Below, piece after piece: positions 43,486 to 52,001 of a stretch of 64,000 bases of DNA. The DNA comes from Paracoccaceae bacterium (GTDB lineage: Bacteria; Pseudomonadota; Alphaproteobacteria; Rhodobacterales; Rhodobacteraceae): the NCBI GenBank assembly GCA_016938875.1, contig JAFGTV010000001.1, positions 92,634-156,633 of the forward strand, written 5' to 3'. How positions within the stretch are numbered: the first letter of the stretch is position 1; every line of letters starts with the position of its first letter. The position numbers and the translations under genes were made by a program. The notes under the pieces were generated by a model that did no database searches, was not told the DNA's origin, and worked only from the letters and a program-made list of their open reading frames with translations.

Positions 43486-43854
43486 TCAGGCCACGTCGCT
43501 GAGCACGCGGGCCAGTTCAAACAGCCGGCGGCGCTGATTTTCCGGGATCGCGTAGTAGGAGCGCACCAGTTCCAGGGCCTCTTTGTCCGAAAGGATGTCG
43601 TCGGGCATTCCGTTCGTGGCATTGGTCTGGGACTTGCTGTCCAGCCCGTCAAAGAAAAAGCTGACCGGCACCTCCAGCGCATCGGCGATGTCCCACAGCC
43701 GAGACGCGCTGACCCGGTTCATGCCGGTTTCGTATTTCTGGATTTGCTGAAACTTGATCCCGACCCGTTCGGCCAATTGCTGTTGGGTCATGCCAACCAT
43801 CCAGCGACGGTGACGGATGCGCTTGCCTACGTGGACATCAACGGGGTGTTTCAT
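43486..43854 (-). CDS. XRE-family transcriptional regulator
   Basis: 122 residues. The N-terminal HTH_3 domain runs VGKRIRHRRWMVGMTQQQLA then RVGIKFQQIQKYETGMNRVS, and a helical C-terminal part (DKEALELVRSYYAIPENQRR) likely dimerises. Many Rhodobacteraceae have close copies of this protein. AGGAG lies 7 bases before the ATG. The upstream 333-base region contains five short palindromes, so autoregulation and control of the quinone oxidoreductase gene are plausible. Confidence 0.92.
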   Translation of the reverse strand: MKHPVDVHVGKRIRHRRWMVGMTQQQLAERVGIKFQQIQKYETGMNRVSASRLWDIADALEVPVSFFFDGLDSKSQTNATNGMPDDILSDKEALELVRSYYAIPENQRRRLFELARVLSDVA

Positions 43855-44187
43855 TGGGGCACTCCTCTTTCACACGGTGATAAAGCAAGTTGCGTGCCAA
43901 ATTCCCAAATCGTGCATCCTGCACGGGTATTTTTTCATCAAGACCCTGCCAAGAAAAGGAAGATTTTATCTTCGGGTAAATAGAACATGACGGATCAGGG
44001 GGGAATCGGTCCGACTCACGCTCTGCTGGGGGTTGCAGGGCGCAAAGATCGGGATGGATATTTGCAATATGCAAAGGCTCGCGGGCCCCGGTTCGTTGCA
44101 TTTTGCAAAATGCGATCCGCTGGTCAGGCCCGGATATCGGCGCTACCCTATGATCTTGACGCTTTTTTCCCTGAGGAGCCCTGAGCG
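43855..44187. promoter_or_regulatory. Non-coding region rich in palindromes between XRE and quinone oxidoreductase genes
   Basis: No convincing gene is seen in these 333 bases. They are locally AT-rich and hold CGTGCA-TCC-TGCACG (43911-43925), GAAGAT-TTT-ATCTTC (43959-43973), TTTGCAATATGCAAA (44061-44075) and a perfect 16-bp palindrome GCATTTTGCAAAATGC (44098-44113). The TTTGCAAA-like core matches what is reported for the PccR/ScfR regulators of Rhodobacter, but the regulator here is unknown. Confidence 0.6.
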
Positions 44188-45159
44188 ATGCGCGCCTTTC
44201 AGATCGCCGAATTCGGTGCCGACCCGGCGCTGTCCGACGCGCCCGTGCCCACCCCCGGTCCCGGAGAAGTCGGCGTGCGGATCGCGGCCTGTGGGCTGAA
44301 TTTCGCCGATCTGCTGATGATCAAGGGGCAATACCAGGAACGCCCCCCCTTGCCTGTGACGCTGGGGATGGAGCTGGCGGGCACGGTCGACGCGCTGGGC
44401 CCAGGGGTCGATCCGGCCCTGATGGGGCGGCGCGTGGCCGTGTTCGCGGGGTCCGGTGGGTTGGCGGAGCGCGGGTGTTTTCCGGCCGCGCGCTGCGTGC
44501 CGCTGCCCGATGCGATGCCGTTTGAGGACGCGGCGGCCTTTCAGGTCGCCTATGGCACGTCCCACGTGGCCCTGGATCACAAGGCCGGGCTGAAACCGGG
44601 TGAGACGCTGTTGGTGCTGGGGGCCGCGGGCGGTGTTGGGCTGACGGCGGTCGAGATCGGCAAGCGGATAGGCGCGCGGGTGATTGCCTGCGCGCGCGGC
44701 GCGGATCGGCTGGCGGTGGCGGCGCGGGCGGGGGCCGATCACCTGGTCGACAGCGAAACCGACGATCTGCGCGGCGCGCTCAAGGCGCTGGGCGGGGTGG
44801 ATGTGGTCTATGACCCGGTGGGGGGCGATCTGTTCACCGCGGCGATGCGTGCGTGCAATCCCGAGGCGCGGATCCTGGTGATCGGTTTCGCCAGTGGCAC
44901 CGTGCCGCAGATTGCGGCCAATCACCTGCTGGTCAAGAACCTGACCGTTATGGGCCTGTATTGGGGGGGCTATCTGGCCTTCCGCCCCGAGGTTCTGACC
45001 GACAGCCTGGCCACGCTTTTCAAATGGTATGGGGCGGGGGATCTGCGCCCCCATGTCAGCCATACCCTGCCGCTGGCCCGCGCGGGCGCGGGGCTGGAGT
45101 TGCTGCGCACGCGCAAGGCCACCGGCAAGGTCGTCATCACCATGGACCCGCGGGATTAA
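44188..45159 (+). CDS. NADPH:quinone oxidoreductase-like zinc-free MDR
   Basis: 323 residues of the medium-chain dehydrogenase superfamily, quinone-reductase branch. It starts MRAFQIAEFGADPALSDAP, has LNFADLLMIKGQYQERPPLP and the Rossmann glycine motif GAAGGVGLTAVEIGK; the zinc ligands of true alcohol dehydrogenases are absent. GAGGAG precedes the ATG. It probably reduces a quinone or an enoyl-type substrate with NADPH. The stop shares TTAA (45156-45159) with the convergent LysR gene. Confidence 0.88.
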   Translation: MRAFQIAEFGADPALSDAPVPTPGPGEVGVRIAACGLNFADLLMIKGQYQERPPLPVTLGMELAGTVDALGPGVDPALMGRRVAVFAGSGGLAERGCFPAARCVPLPDAMPFEDAAAFQVAYGTSHVALDHKAGLKPGETLLVLGAAGGVGLTAVEIGKRIGARVIACARGADRLAVAARAGADHLVDSETDDLRGALKALGGVDVVYDPVGGDLFTAAMRACNPEARILVIGFASGTVPQIAANHLLVKNLTVMGLYWGGYLAFRPEVLTDSLATLFKWYGAGDLRPHVSHTLPLARAGAGLELLRTRKATGKVVITMDPRD

Positions 45160-46010
45160 CGCGCCGCGTAGGCCTGGCGGATCAGCGCGGCCAGTTCCTC
45201 GGTGACGTGGCCCGCGGACACGTCCGAGACATAAAGGTTGATCTTGGTGGTGGTCAGGTCGGGCAGCGCGCCGCCATGCTGGATGCGTTCCACATAGGGC
45301 GGTTCGGTCCCCTCGATCACGGTATGGACGGCCAGATCGGCGCTGACGCTGGCCTCGATCGTGCGGGTCGATTCGCTCTCGACCGCCATTTCCCAGGGGA
45401 TGCTGGCGCGGTCCAGCGCGGCCTGAACGCGGTTGCGAAAAATGCAGTTATGTTCATAGGCCAGCCGCAGCGGGCGCGATTTCCACGCGTTGCCATTGAT
45501 CGCGCCGACCCAGATCAGCGGCAGTTCGGTCAACGTCTCGCCGCCCGGCCCGCAGGCGCCCTCGGTGGCCAGGATGATGTCGGCCTCGCCCCGGGCGAAC
45601 TGGTCCTTCAGCCGCGTGGTGAAGGATGACAAAAGCTGCACCTTGACCCGCGGGTATTCGGCGGCAAAGCGGTTCAGAACCTGCGGGATCGCGGGGTAGA
45701 CGATGTCATGGGGAACGCCCAGCACGATCTCGCCCTCGAATTCCTGGGCGGTCAGGCGGGCAAAGACCTCGTCGTTGAGGCTGAGCATTCGGCGGGCATA
45801 GCCCAGCAGTTGCTCGCCCGCCCCGGTCAGCGACACCTTGCGCGCCGAGCGGTCGAGCAGTTGCAGCCCCATCGCGCCTTCCAGCCGCTTGAGCTGCATC
45901 GAAACCGCCGATTGGGTCAGGTTCAGAAAGCCCGCCGCGCGGGTGACCCCGCCCGCCTCGGCCACCGCCACGAAAGAGCGCAGGGCGGTCAGATCCAGAT
46001 TACGCGGCAT
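45156..46010 (-). CDS. LysR-family transcriptional regulator
   Basis: 284 residues. The N-terminal HTH reads LRSFVAVAEAGGVTRAAGFL and TQSAVSMQLKRLEGAMGLQL; the effector domain follows (EGEIVLGVPHDIVYPAIPQV). The start MPRNLDL at 46010 fits the family, with AGGA 8 bases upstream; longer forms to 46034 or 46082 are possible. It is divergent from the DUF1127 gene; a 19-bp palindrome lies between them. It overlaps the convergent oxidoreductase gene by the four bases TTAA. Confidence 0.92.
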   Translation of the reverse strand: MPRNLDLTALRSFVAVAEAGGVTRAAGFLNLTQSAVSMQLKRLEGAMGLQLLDRSARKVSLTGAGEQLLGYARRMLSLNDEVFARLTAQEFEGEIVLGVPHDIVYPAIPQVLNRFAAEYPRVKVQLLSSFTTRLKDQFARGEADIILATEGACGPGGETLTELPLIWVGAINGNAWKSRPLRLAYEHNCIFRNRVQAALDRASIPWEMAVESESTRTIEASVSADLAVHTVIEGTEPPYVERIQHGGALPDLTTTKINLYVSDVSAGHVTEELAALIRQAYAAR

Positions 46011-46039
46011 ATCACATATCCTGATGCTATTCATAAGTA

Positions 46040-46058
46040 TCATTCGTTTGAAGAATGA
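46040..46058. promoter_or_regulatory. Candidate LysR operator
   Basis: TCATTC-GTTTGAA-GAATGA is a perfect inverted repeat of 6-base arms. It lies in the divergent gap between the LysR and DUF1127 genes, 30 bases upstream of the LysR start. Confidence 0.45.
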
Positions 46059-46133
46059 AACATGCCCTGCCATAAAGATCAAGAATGATGATGCACCCGG
46101 CGCATCTCATCACAGATGTTCAAGAGGCAGCCC

Positions 46134-46352
46134 ATGGCACATATCACCACCACCCCCCGTTTCGTCACCCCCTGGTTTTCCACCGCCGGGCTTGTTCAGC
46201 GTATCCTTCTGGGCCTTGGCGCCGCAGAGCAGCGCCGCCGCCTGGCGCAACTGGACGACACGCAGCTGCGCGATATCGGCGTGACCCGCGAGGATGCCCG
46301 CACCGAGGCCAATCGCCCGGTCTGGGACGTGCCGCAAAGCTGGCTGCGCTGA
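46134..46352 (+). CDS. DUF1127 small arginine-rich protein
   Basis: 72 residues. The C-terminal RRRLAQLDDTQLRDIGVTRE matches the DUF1127 motif (RxLxxLDDxxLxDIGxxR). Members are small stress- or phosphate-related proteins in alphaproteobacteria, and some act on RNA or lipids; the role here is unknown. AGAGG is upstream of the ATG at 46134. It is divergent from the LysR gene, which may regulate it. Confidence 0.9.
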   Translation: MAHITTTPRFVTPWFSTAGLVQRILLGLGAAEQRRRLAQLDDTQLRDIGVTREDARTEANRPVWDVPQSWLR

Positions 46353-46492
46353 TCCCTTCGCGCGCGCGAAAAAAATTGCGCAAAATTCGGCCTTCTGCGC
46401 CTTGAAAAGGCCCCCGCCGCCGCCGATATTTTCTGGCAGTGGCGGGGTTTCCATGCGTGCCCGCCGGTATTGGACCATTCAGGAGGCAGTCA

Positions 46493-47233
46493 ATGGCTGA
46501 CTACAACACGATCCGCGCCGGTCAGGTAGGTGTGCGCACCACGCAGATCGACGCGGGGCTTCGCACCCACATGAACAAAGTCTACGGCACGATGTCCGTG
46601 GGCATGCTGATGACGGCGCTGGTGGCTTGGGCCTTTGGCTCGAACGACGCGCTGCTGTCGATCTTTCGCGATCCGATCACGCTGTCGCCCAACCTGCTGG
46701 GCTGGGCCGCGATGTTTGCACCGCTGATCATGGTGTTTGCCTTTGGCGCGGCGGTCAATCGCCTGTCGGCGGCGGGCGCCCAGTTGTTCTTTTACGCCTT
46801 TGCCGCGGTGATGGGGCTGTCGCTGTCCTGGATCTTCAAGGCGTTCACCGGCGTGTCGATCGCCCAGACCTTCCTGATCACGGCCATCTCCTTTGCCGGT
46901 CTGTCGCTGTGGGGCTACACCACGAAAAAGGACATTTCCGGCTGGGGGTCGTTCCTGATCATGGGCGTGATCGGCCTGTTGGTCGCGTCGATCGTCAACA
47001 TCTTCCTGGGAAGCCCGGCGATCATGTTCGCGATCTCGATCCTGGGTGTGCTGATCTTTGCGGGCCTGACAGCCTATGACACGCAAAAGATCAAGACCGA
47101 CTACATCCAGCACGCCCAGTCGATGGACAGCGAGTGGCTGGCCAAATCGGCGATCATGGGGGCGCTGAACCTCTATCTGGACTTCATCAACCTGTTCATG
47201 TTCCTGCTGCAATTCCTCGGCAATCGCGAGTGA
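46493..47233 (+). CDS. Bax inhibitor-1/YccA-family membrane protein
   Basis: 246 residues with seven hydrophobic helices (for example VGMLMTALVAWAFGSNDALL, LLGWAAMFAPLIMVFAFGAA and IMGALNLYLDFINLFMFLLQ). The C-terminal AYDTQKIK segment, which holds the pH-sensing Asp, and ALNLYLDFINLF are UPF0005 signatures. Family proteins form calcium-leak or protease-modulating (FtsH/HflK) membrane proteins. The AGGAGG site is 7 bases before the ATG. A strong terminator follows. Confidence 0.94.
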   Translation: MADYNTIRAGQVGVRTTQIDAGLRTHMNKVYGTMSVGMLMTALVAWAFGSNDALLSIFRDPITLSPNLLGWAAMFAPLIMVFAFGAAVNRLSAAGAQLFFYAFAAVMGLSLSWIFKAFTGVSIAQTFLITAISFAGLSLWGYTTKKDISGWGSFLIMGVIGLLVASIVNIFLGSPAIMFAISILGVLIFAGLTAYDTQKIKTDYIQHAQSMDSEWLAKSAIMGALNLYLDFINLFMFLLQFLGNRE

Positions 47234-47256
47234 TCCGCACAACATAGACACCCTTG

Positions 47257-47286
47257 GGGGGCCGGTGGAAACGCCGGCCCCTTTTG
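47257..47286 (+). terminator. Terminator after the Bax-inhibitor-like gene
   Basis: GGGGCCGG (47258-47265) pairs with CCGGCCCC (47274-47281) across TGGAAACG and is followed by TTTT. Confidence 0.85.
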
Positions 47287-47316
47287 CATGTGCGACAGTG
47301 TCCGCCGATGCGGGCC

Positions 47317-48516
47317 TCAGGTGCCATAGGCGCGCGGCGCGGCCTTGACGGCCTCGGCCGCGGCGATCAGGGCGTTGGCGATAAAGTCCAACTCATCGCG
47401 GGTCAGCCGGGCGGGCAGGCGCACATCGCAGGCCCGCATCAGCATCGCGCGGGTCTGCGGCAGATCGGGCAGCGGCCCGTCGATGAACTGCCAGTTCCAA
47501 AAGGCGCGCGCGTTGTCCTGGCTCAGCCCGAACACCTGTACCGCCACGCCGCGCGCCTTGGCCTCGGCCTGAAAGGCCAGGGCCTCGTCATCGCGGGCAA
47601 AGCCGACCAGGTTGAACTGGATCGAGTCCGGCGCGCGGCCCTCGGGGGGCAGGGGCGGGGGTACGTCCAGCCAGGGCGAGCCGTTCAAGAGCGCGGCCAC
47701 ATGATCGTGCCCGGCCAGCCCGTCGCGCACCCGCCGATCGATCTGGGGCAGTTGCGGGCGGATCACCGCCGCCGACAGGTTCTGCATGCGCAGATTGTAA
47801 AGCGGAAGCTTGTTCTGCCAGCGGGCAAAGCTGTTTTGCAGCCCGTCGTGTTTCTTCCAGTTATGCTCATAGGCGCCGGACATGATGACCGCGCGGGCCG
47901 CCAGATCGGGGTCGTCGGTGATCAGGATCCCGCCCTCGCCGGCATTCACCAACTTGTAGGACTGAAACGAAAAGCAGCCGATCCGCCCCAGCGTGCCGAT
48001 CTTTCGCCCGTGCCAGGTGGTGCCCAGCGAGTGGGCCGCATCCTCGATCACCGGGATGTCGCGCGCGGCACACAGCTGCATGATCCGGTCCATGTCCGAA
48101 GTGTGGCCGCGCATGTGGCTGATCAGAACGGCGGCGATGTCATCGTCCAGCCGGGCGGCGAAATCGTCCATATCCAGGCGAAAGTTTTGCCCGACCTCGG
48201 CCAGCACCGGCTGGCAATCGGCATGCACGATGGCCGATGGCACGGCGGCAAAGGTAAAGGCGGGGATCAGCACCCGCGCCCCGCGCGGCAGGTCCAGCGC
48301 CTTGAGCGACAAGAACAGCGCCGCCGAGCAGGACGAAACCGCCACTGCGAACCGCGCGCCCATCAGGGCCGCGAATTCGCGTTCCAGCAGGGCGACAGGC
48401 GCGTCCTTGGGCGCGGTATACCGAAACAGATCGCCAGATTGCAGCAGACGCTCGATCTCTTCGCGGGCGGCCTCGGGGATCGGTTCGGCGTCATAGACGT
48501 TGGGGGCAAGGACCAT
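47317..48516 (-). CDS. DegT/DnrJ/EryC1/StrS-family aminotransferase
   Basis: 399 residues. PLP fold type I; the Schiff-base lysine is in SFQSYKLVNAGEGGIL, the sugar-aminotransferase form. VIEDAAHSLGTTWHGRKIGT and SSCSAALFLSLKALDL are also typical. Family members aminate keto-sugars or act as dehydratases; its substrate is unknown here, and there are no sugar genes around. It appears to be the last gene of the ABC/glutamine-synthetase operon, 86 bases after the oxidase stop. Its ribosome site (AGGAAAG) lies in the 3' arm of a perfect 9-bp hairpin just upstream, so translation may be conditional. Confidence 0.86.
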   Translation of the reverse strand: MVLAPNVYDAEPIPEAAREEIERLLQSGDLFRYTAPKDAPVALLEREFAALMGARFAVAVSSCSAALFLSLKALDLPRGARVLIPAFTFAAVPSAIVHADCQPVLAEVGQNFRLDMDDFAARLDDDIAAVLISHMRGHTSDMDRIMQLCAARDIPVIEDAAHSLGTTWHGRKIGTLGRIGCFSFQSYKLVNAGEGGILITDDPDLAARAVIMSGAYEHNWKKHDGLQNSFARWQNKLPLYNLRMQNLSAAVIRPQLPQIDRRVRDGLAGHDHVAALLNGSPWLDVPPPLPPEGRAPDSIQFNLVGFARDDEALAFQAEAKARGVAVQVFGLSQDNARAFWNWQFIDGPLPDLPQTRAMLMRACDVRLPARLTRDELDFIANALIAAAEAVKAAPRAYGT

Positions 48517-48525
48517 GATTTCGGC

Positions 48526-48550
48526 TTTCCTGAAGGCATGTTTCAGGAAA
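48526..48550 (-). promoter_or_regulatory. Hairpin enclosing the ribosome site of the DegT gene
   Basis: TTTCCTGAA (48526-48534) and TTCAGGAAA (48542-48550) form a 9-bp stem with a 7-base loop. On the minus strand the downstream arm carries the AGGAAAG ribosome site 9-15 bases before the ATG. It could also be a DNA operator. Confidence 0.55.
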
Positions 48551-48602
48551 ACTGTAGATTATTCCCGCATAGAGGCAAATGACAGGACCATGACACTGCC
48601 CA

Positions 48603-49907
48603 TCAGATACCGAGCGTGTCACGCAGGCCATACCATCCCATCGCCAGCGCCAGCAACGGCGCGCGCAACGCCGTGCCGCCGGGAAAGGCCGGGCAGGGCA
48701 GGGCGGCGAGGGTGGCGAAATCGGCGCTGTCGGTGCGGCTGGCCTCGGCCATCACACGCCCGGCCAGGGTGGCCAGGGCGACCCCATGTCCCGAATAGCC
48801 CGCCGCCGACAGGATCCCCGGCGCGGGGGCGGCCAGGTGCGGCAGCCGGGTGCGGGTGATCGCCAGCGTTCCGCCCCAGGCATGGGTCAACGCCACGTCG
48901 GCCAGTTGCGGAAAGACCCTGAGCAGCGGTTTGCGCACCAGCGCGCGGATGTCCTGCGGGAAGCGGTAGCCATAGCTTTCGCCGCCCCCGAACAAGAGGC
49001 GCCCGTCGGGCGAGAGGCGAAAATAGTTCACCACGAACTTGCTGTCGGCCACGGCCACGTCGCGGGCCAGCACACCCGCCGCGCGCGCGCCCAGCGGTTC
49101 GGTTGCGACGATGAAATTGTTGATCGGCATGACGCGGGCGGCGACGCTGCGCTCCAGCCCGCCGAGATAGCCGTTGCCGGCCAGGATCACCCGGTCCGCC
49201 GTCACCCGGCCCCGGTCGGTGACGACAACGGGGTTCGCGCCCGGCTCGACCCGCTCGACCAAGGTGCCCTCGTGGATCGTGGCGCCTGCCTCTGCGGCGG
49301 CCCGCGCGATGCCCAGCGCAAAGGCCAGCGGGTTCAGGTGCCCCGCCCCCCAATCGACCGCGCCGCCCTGATAGGCCGGCGCGCCGACCAGGGCGTGCAT
49401 CTCGTCACGGGTCAGCGGCTCTATCAGGTCGTATTCATACTCTTCCAGCAGCTTGCGGGCATAGGCATGGGTGTGGACCACGTCGCGGGCGTGCCAGTCG
49501 GCATGCACCACGCCGGGGCGATAGTCGCAGGCGATGGCGTGATCGCGGATCAGATCGGCGACCAGCGCCTTGGCGTCCTCGGCCAGGTGCCACAGCCGCG
49601 TGGCGGCCGCGTCGCCCAGCATGCGTTCCAGCGCGTCTTGTTCCAGCCGCTGGCCGCTGCCGACCTGCCCGCCATTGCGCCCCGACGCGCCAAAGCCCAC
49701 GCGATGTGCCTCGACCAGCACCACGTCGGCCCCGGCCTGCGCCAGGTGCAGCGCCGCCGACAGCCCGGTATAGCCGCCCCCCACCACGCAGACATCCGCC
49801 CGCCGGTCGCCATCAAGCGGCGCAAAGGGCGCCAGCGGCGGGGTCGTCTCGGCATACCAGCTGGCGGGATAGGCGCCGGGGCGGTCGTTGGCAAAGAGCA
49901 GGTTCAT
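48603..49907 (-). CDS. FAD-dependent oxidoreductase, gamma-glutamylputrescine oxidase (PuuB)-like
   Basis: 434 residues of the DAO family. The Rossmann motif is VCVVGGGYTGLSAALHLAQA, with VGFGASGRNGGQVGSGQ after it (covalent or tight FAD region), and the C-terminal GILSAAGYSGHGVALATLAG closes the FAD site. Arrangement and length fit PuuB and related amine oxidases. Its ATG overlaps the upstream glutamine-synthetase stop as ATGA. In the puu pathway the ligase adds glutamate to an amine and this oxidase then attacks the adduct; both are present here, but substrate identity is inference. Confidence 0.85.
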   Translation of the reverse strand: MNLLFANDRPGAYPASWYAETTPPLAPFAPLDGDRRADVCVVGGGYTGLSAALHLAQAGADVVLVEAHRVGFGASGRNGGQVGSGQRLEQDALERMLGDAAATRLWHLAEDAKALVADLIRDHAIACDYRPGVVHADWHARDVVHTHAYARKLLEEYEYDLIEPLTRDEMHALVGAPAYQGGAVDWGAGHLNPLAFALGIARAAAEAGATIHEGTLVERVEPGANPVVVTDRGRVTADRVILAGNGYLGGLERSVAARVMPINNFIVATEPLGARAAGVLARDVAVADSKFVVNYFRLSPDGRLLFGGGESYGYRFPQDIRALVRKPLLRVFPQLADVALTHAWGGTLAITRTRLPHLAAPAPGILSAAGYSGHGVALATLAGRVMAEASRTDSADFATLAALPCPAFPGGTALRAPLLALAMGWYGLRDTLGI

Positions 49908-51259
49908 ACGTTCAACAGCAGGTGTTCGCGTTCCCAGGGGCTGATGACATGCAGGAATTCCTTGTATTCCAGCTTTTTGACGGCGGAATAGACGGTGCAG
50001 AATTCCTCTCCCAGGACCGCGCGGATGGCCGGGGCCGCCTCGAAGATGTCCAGCGCCTCGGCGACGTTGCGGGGGATGTCCTCGTCGCTGGAATAGGCGT
50101 CGCCGGTGAATTCCGCGCGCGGATCGACGCCCTCGATCAGGCCCAGATAACCACAGGCCAGCGAGGCGGCGATGCCCAGATAGGGGTTGCAATCCATCCC
50201 CGCCAGCCGGTTTTCCACCCGGCGGCTTTCGGGGTCCGACACCGGCACGCGCAGACCCGTGGTGCGGTTGTCGCGGCCCCATTCCAGGTTGATCGGCGCG
50301 GCAAAGTCCGGGACATAGCGCCGATAGCTGTTCACGTAAGGCGCCAACAGCGCGATCACCGAGGGCATGTGGGTCTGCATCCCGGCGATGAAATGCAGGA
50401 ACGCGGGGCTTTCCGACCCATCGGGGTTGGAAAAGATGTTGGCCCCGGTTTGCATGTCCACGACCGAGTGGTGGATATGCATGGCCGAGCCCGGTTCGGC
50501 CTCGATCGGCTTGGCCATGAAGGTGGCATAGCAATCGTGGCGCAGGGCCGCCTCGCGGATCAGCCGCTTGAAAAAGAAGATCTCGTCGGCCAGCTTGACC
50601 GGGTCGCCGTGGCGCAGGTTCATTTCCACCTGGCCCGCGCCGCCCTCTTGCAGGATGCCGTCGATTTCCAGGCCCTGGGCCTCGGCGAAATCATAGATGT
50701 CGTCGATCACCTTGCCGTATTCGTCGATCGCGCTCATCGAATAGGCCTGGCGCGCGGCGGCCCGCCGGCCCGAGCGGCCCATCGGCGGTTCCACCGGCTG
50801 GGCGGGATCGACGTTGCGCGCGACCAGGAAGAATTCCATCTCGGGGGCGACGATCGGTTTCCAGCCGCGGTCATTGTAAAGCTGCACGATCCGCCTGAGC
50901 ACGTTGCGCGGCGCGGTCGGCACCGGCTGGCCCTTTTGGTCGGTGATGTCGTGGATCACCTGAAGCGTGAAATCCGCCGTCCAGGGCGCGGCCGTCGCGG
51001 TCGAGTAGTCGGGCGTCAGGATCATGTCGGGTTCGGTAAAGGCCTCTCCCTCGATCGCGGCCCAGTCCCCGGTGATGGTTTGCAGAAAGATCGAGTTGGG
51101 CAGGTAGAACTTTGCCTGCTTGGCGAATTTCGCCGCGGGCATCGCCTTGCCGCGGGCCACGCCGGCCAGGTCGGCGACGATGCATTCCACCTCGTCCAGT
51201 TTGCGCCCCACCAGGTAGCTGCGGGCCGCCTCGGGCAGTTGGTCGAACCAGTCGGACAT
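49904..51259 (-). CDS. Glutamine synthetase-family ligase (PuuA/GlnT-like), copy 1
   Basis: 451 residues with the glutamine synthetase beta-grasp and catalytic domains: VAPEMEFFLV (metal site), EGGAGQVEMNL, GSAMHIHHSVVD, NRTTGLRVP and ENRLAGMDCNPYL. There is no adenylylation-loop motif like GlnA, so it is more like gamma-glutamylamide ligases (for example PuuA) than true glutamine synthetase. It starts 4 bases after the GATase stop, and its stop overlaps the oxidase start. Confidence 0.88.
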   Translation of the reverse strand: MSDWFDQLPEAARSYLVGRKLDEVECIVADLAGVARGKAMPAAKFAKQAKFYLPNSIFLQTITGDWAAIEGEAFTEPDMILTPDYSTATAAPWTADFTLQVIHDITDQKGQPVPTAPRNVLRRIVQLYNDRGWKPIVAPEMEFFLVARNVDPAQPVEPPMGRSGRRAAARQAYSMSAIDEYGKVIDDIYDFAEAQGLEIDGILQEGGAGQVEMNLRHGDPVKLADEIFFFKRLIREAALRHDCYATFMAKPIEAEPGSAMHIHHSVVDMQTGANIFSNPDGSESPAFLHFIAGMQTHMPSVIALLAPYVNSYRRYVPDFAAPINLEWGRDNRTTGLRVPVSDPESRRVENRLAGMDCNPYLGIAASLACGYLGLIEGVDPRAEFTGDAYSSDEDIPRNVAEALDIFEAAPAIRAVLGEEFCTVYSAVKKLEYKEFLHVISPWEREHLLLNV

Positions 51260-51263
51260 GGGA

Positions 51264-51941
51264 CTACACTCTTTCGATGAAAAAGCGCGCGATGCGGGAT
51301 GCCATCGCGGCGGAATCGGTGGGATTGTCCAGCCGGGTGCGGGCCTCGGCCAGCACGGGGTCGGGCACGATGCCGGGCGCACGCACGGTCATCAGCCCGT
51401 CGGTATAGCCGCGGCTGAACTCGGGGTGCGGCTGAACCGTAAAGGCCCGGGTATCGTAAAGCAGGGCCGCATGGGCGCAGAAATCGTTGTGCCCCACGGT
51501 TTGCGCCCCCTCGGGCGGGGTGATCACCTGGTCCTGGTGCCAGGCGTTGAGGGTGTAGCACTGCCCCTCGATCTCGTAGGGTTTGGGACCGACGGACCAG
51601 CCGCGGGCGAATTTCTCGACCCGCCCGCCCAGGGCCTGGGCGATGATCTGGTGGCCGAAACAGATGCCGACCATTGGCACGCCCTGGGCATAGGCCTGGC
51701 GGATGAACGCCTCTAGCCGGGGAATGAAAGGGTGGTCCTCATAGACGCCGTGGCGCGAGCCGGTGATCAGCCATCCCTCGGCGTCGTGGACACTGTCGGG
51801 AAAGCTCATCCCCTCGACGTCCCAGGTGCGAAAGGTCAGGTCGTGGTCGGCGAACAGCCGGGCGAACATGCCCGGATAATCGCCATGCTCCGCCCGAAGC
51901 GCTTCGGGCGCGTGGCCAGTCTGCAAGATGCCGATCTGCAT
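51264..51941 (-). CDS. Class I glutamine amidotransferase
   Basis: 225 residues. The GATase triad is visible: nucleophilic Cys in GICFGHQIIAQALGG, and His-x-Glu in TVQPHPEFSRGYTDG. WLITGSRHGVYEDHPFIPRL is typical of stand-alone GATases related to the GMP-synthase domain. In puu-type clusters a GATase-like hydrolase (PuuD) removes glutamate from a gamma-glutamyl intermediate; this protein is the positional match, but its sequence is closer to the general GATase type. It sits between two glutamine-synthetase genes, 60 bases after the first. Confidence 0.85.
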   Translation of the reverse strand: MQIGILQTGHAPEALRAEHGDYPGMFARLFADHDLTFRTWDVEGMSFPDSVHDAEGWLITGSRHGVYEDHPFIPRLEAFIRQAYAQGVPMVGICFGHQIIAQALGGRVEKFARGWSVGPKPYEIEGQCYTLNAWHQDQVITPPEGAQTVGHNDFCAHAALLYDTRAFTVQPHPEFSRGYTDGLMTVRAPGIVPDPVLAEARTRLDNPTDSAAMASRIARFFIERV

Positions 51942-52001
51942 GGGGGTCTCGTGGTTGTGTGGGTTCAGCGTAGTCGGGCGCGTGAGGGGCGGCAAGGCCC
52001 C

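Noticed and set aside
46363..46376. Terminator TTCGCGCGCGCGAA after DUF1127
   Set aside because: It is followed by A residues on the coding strand, not T residues.
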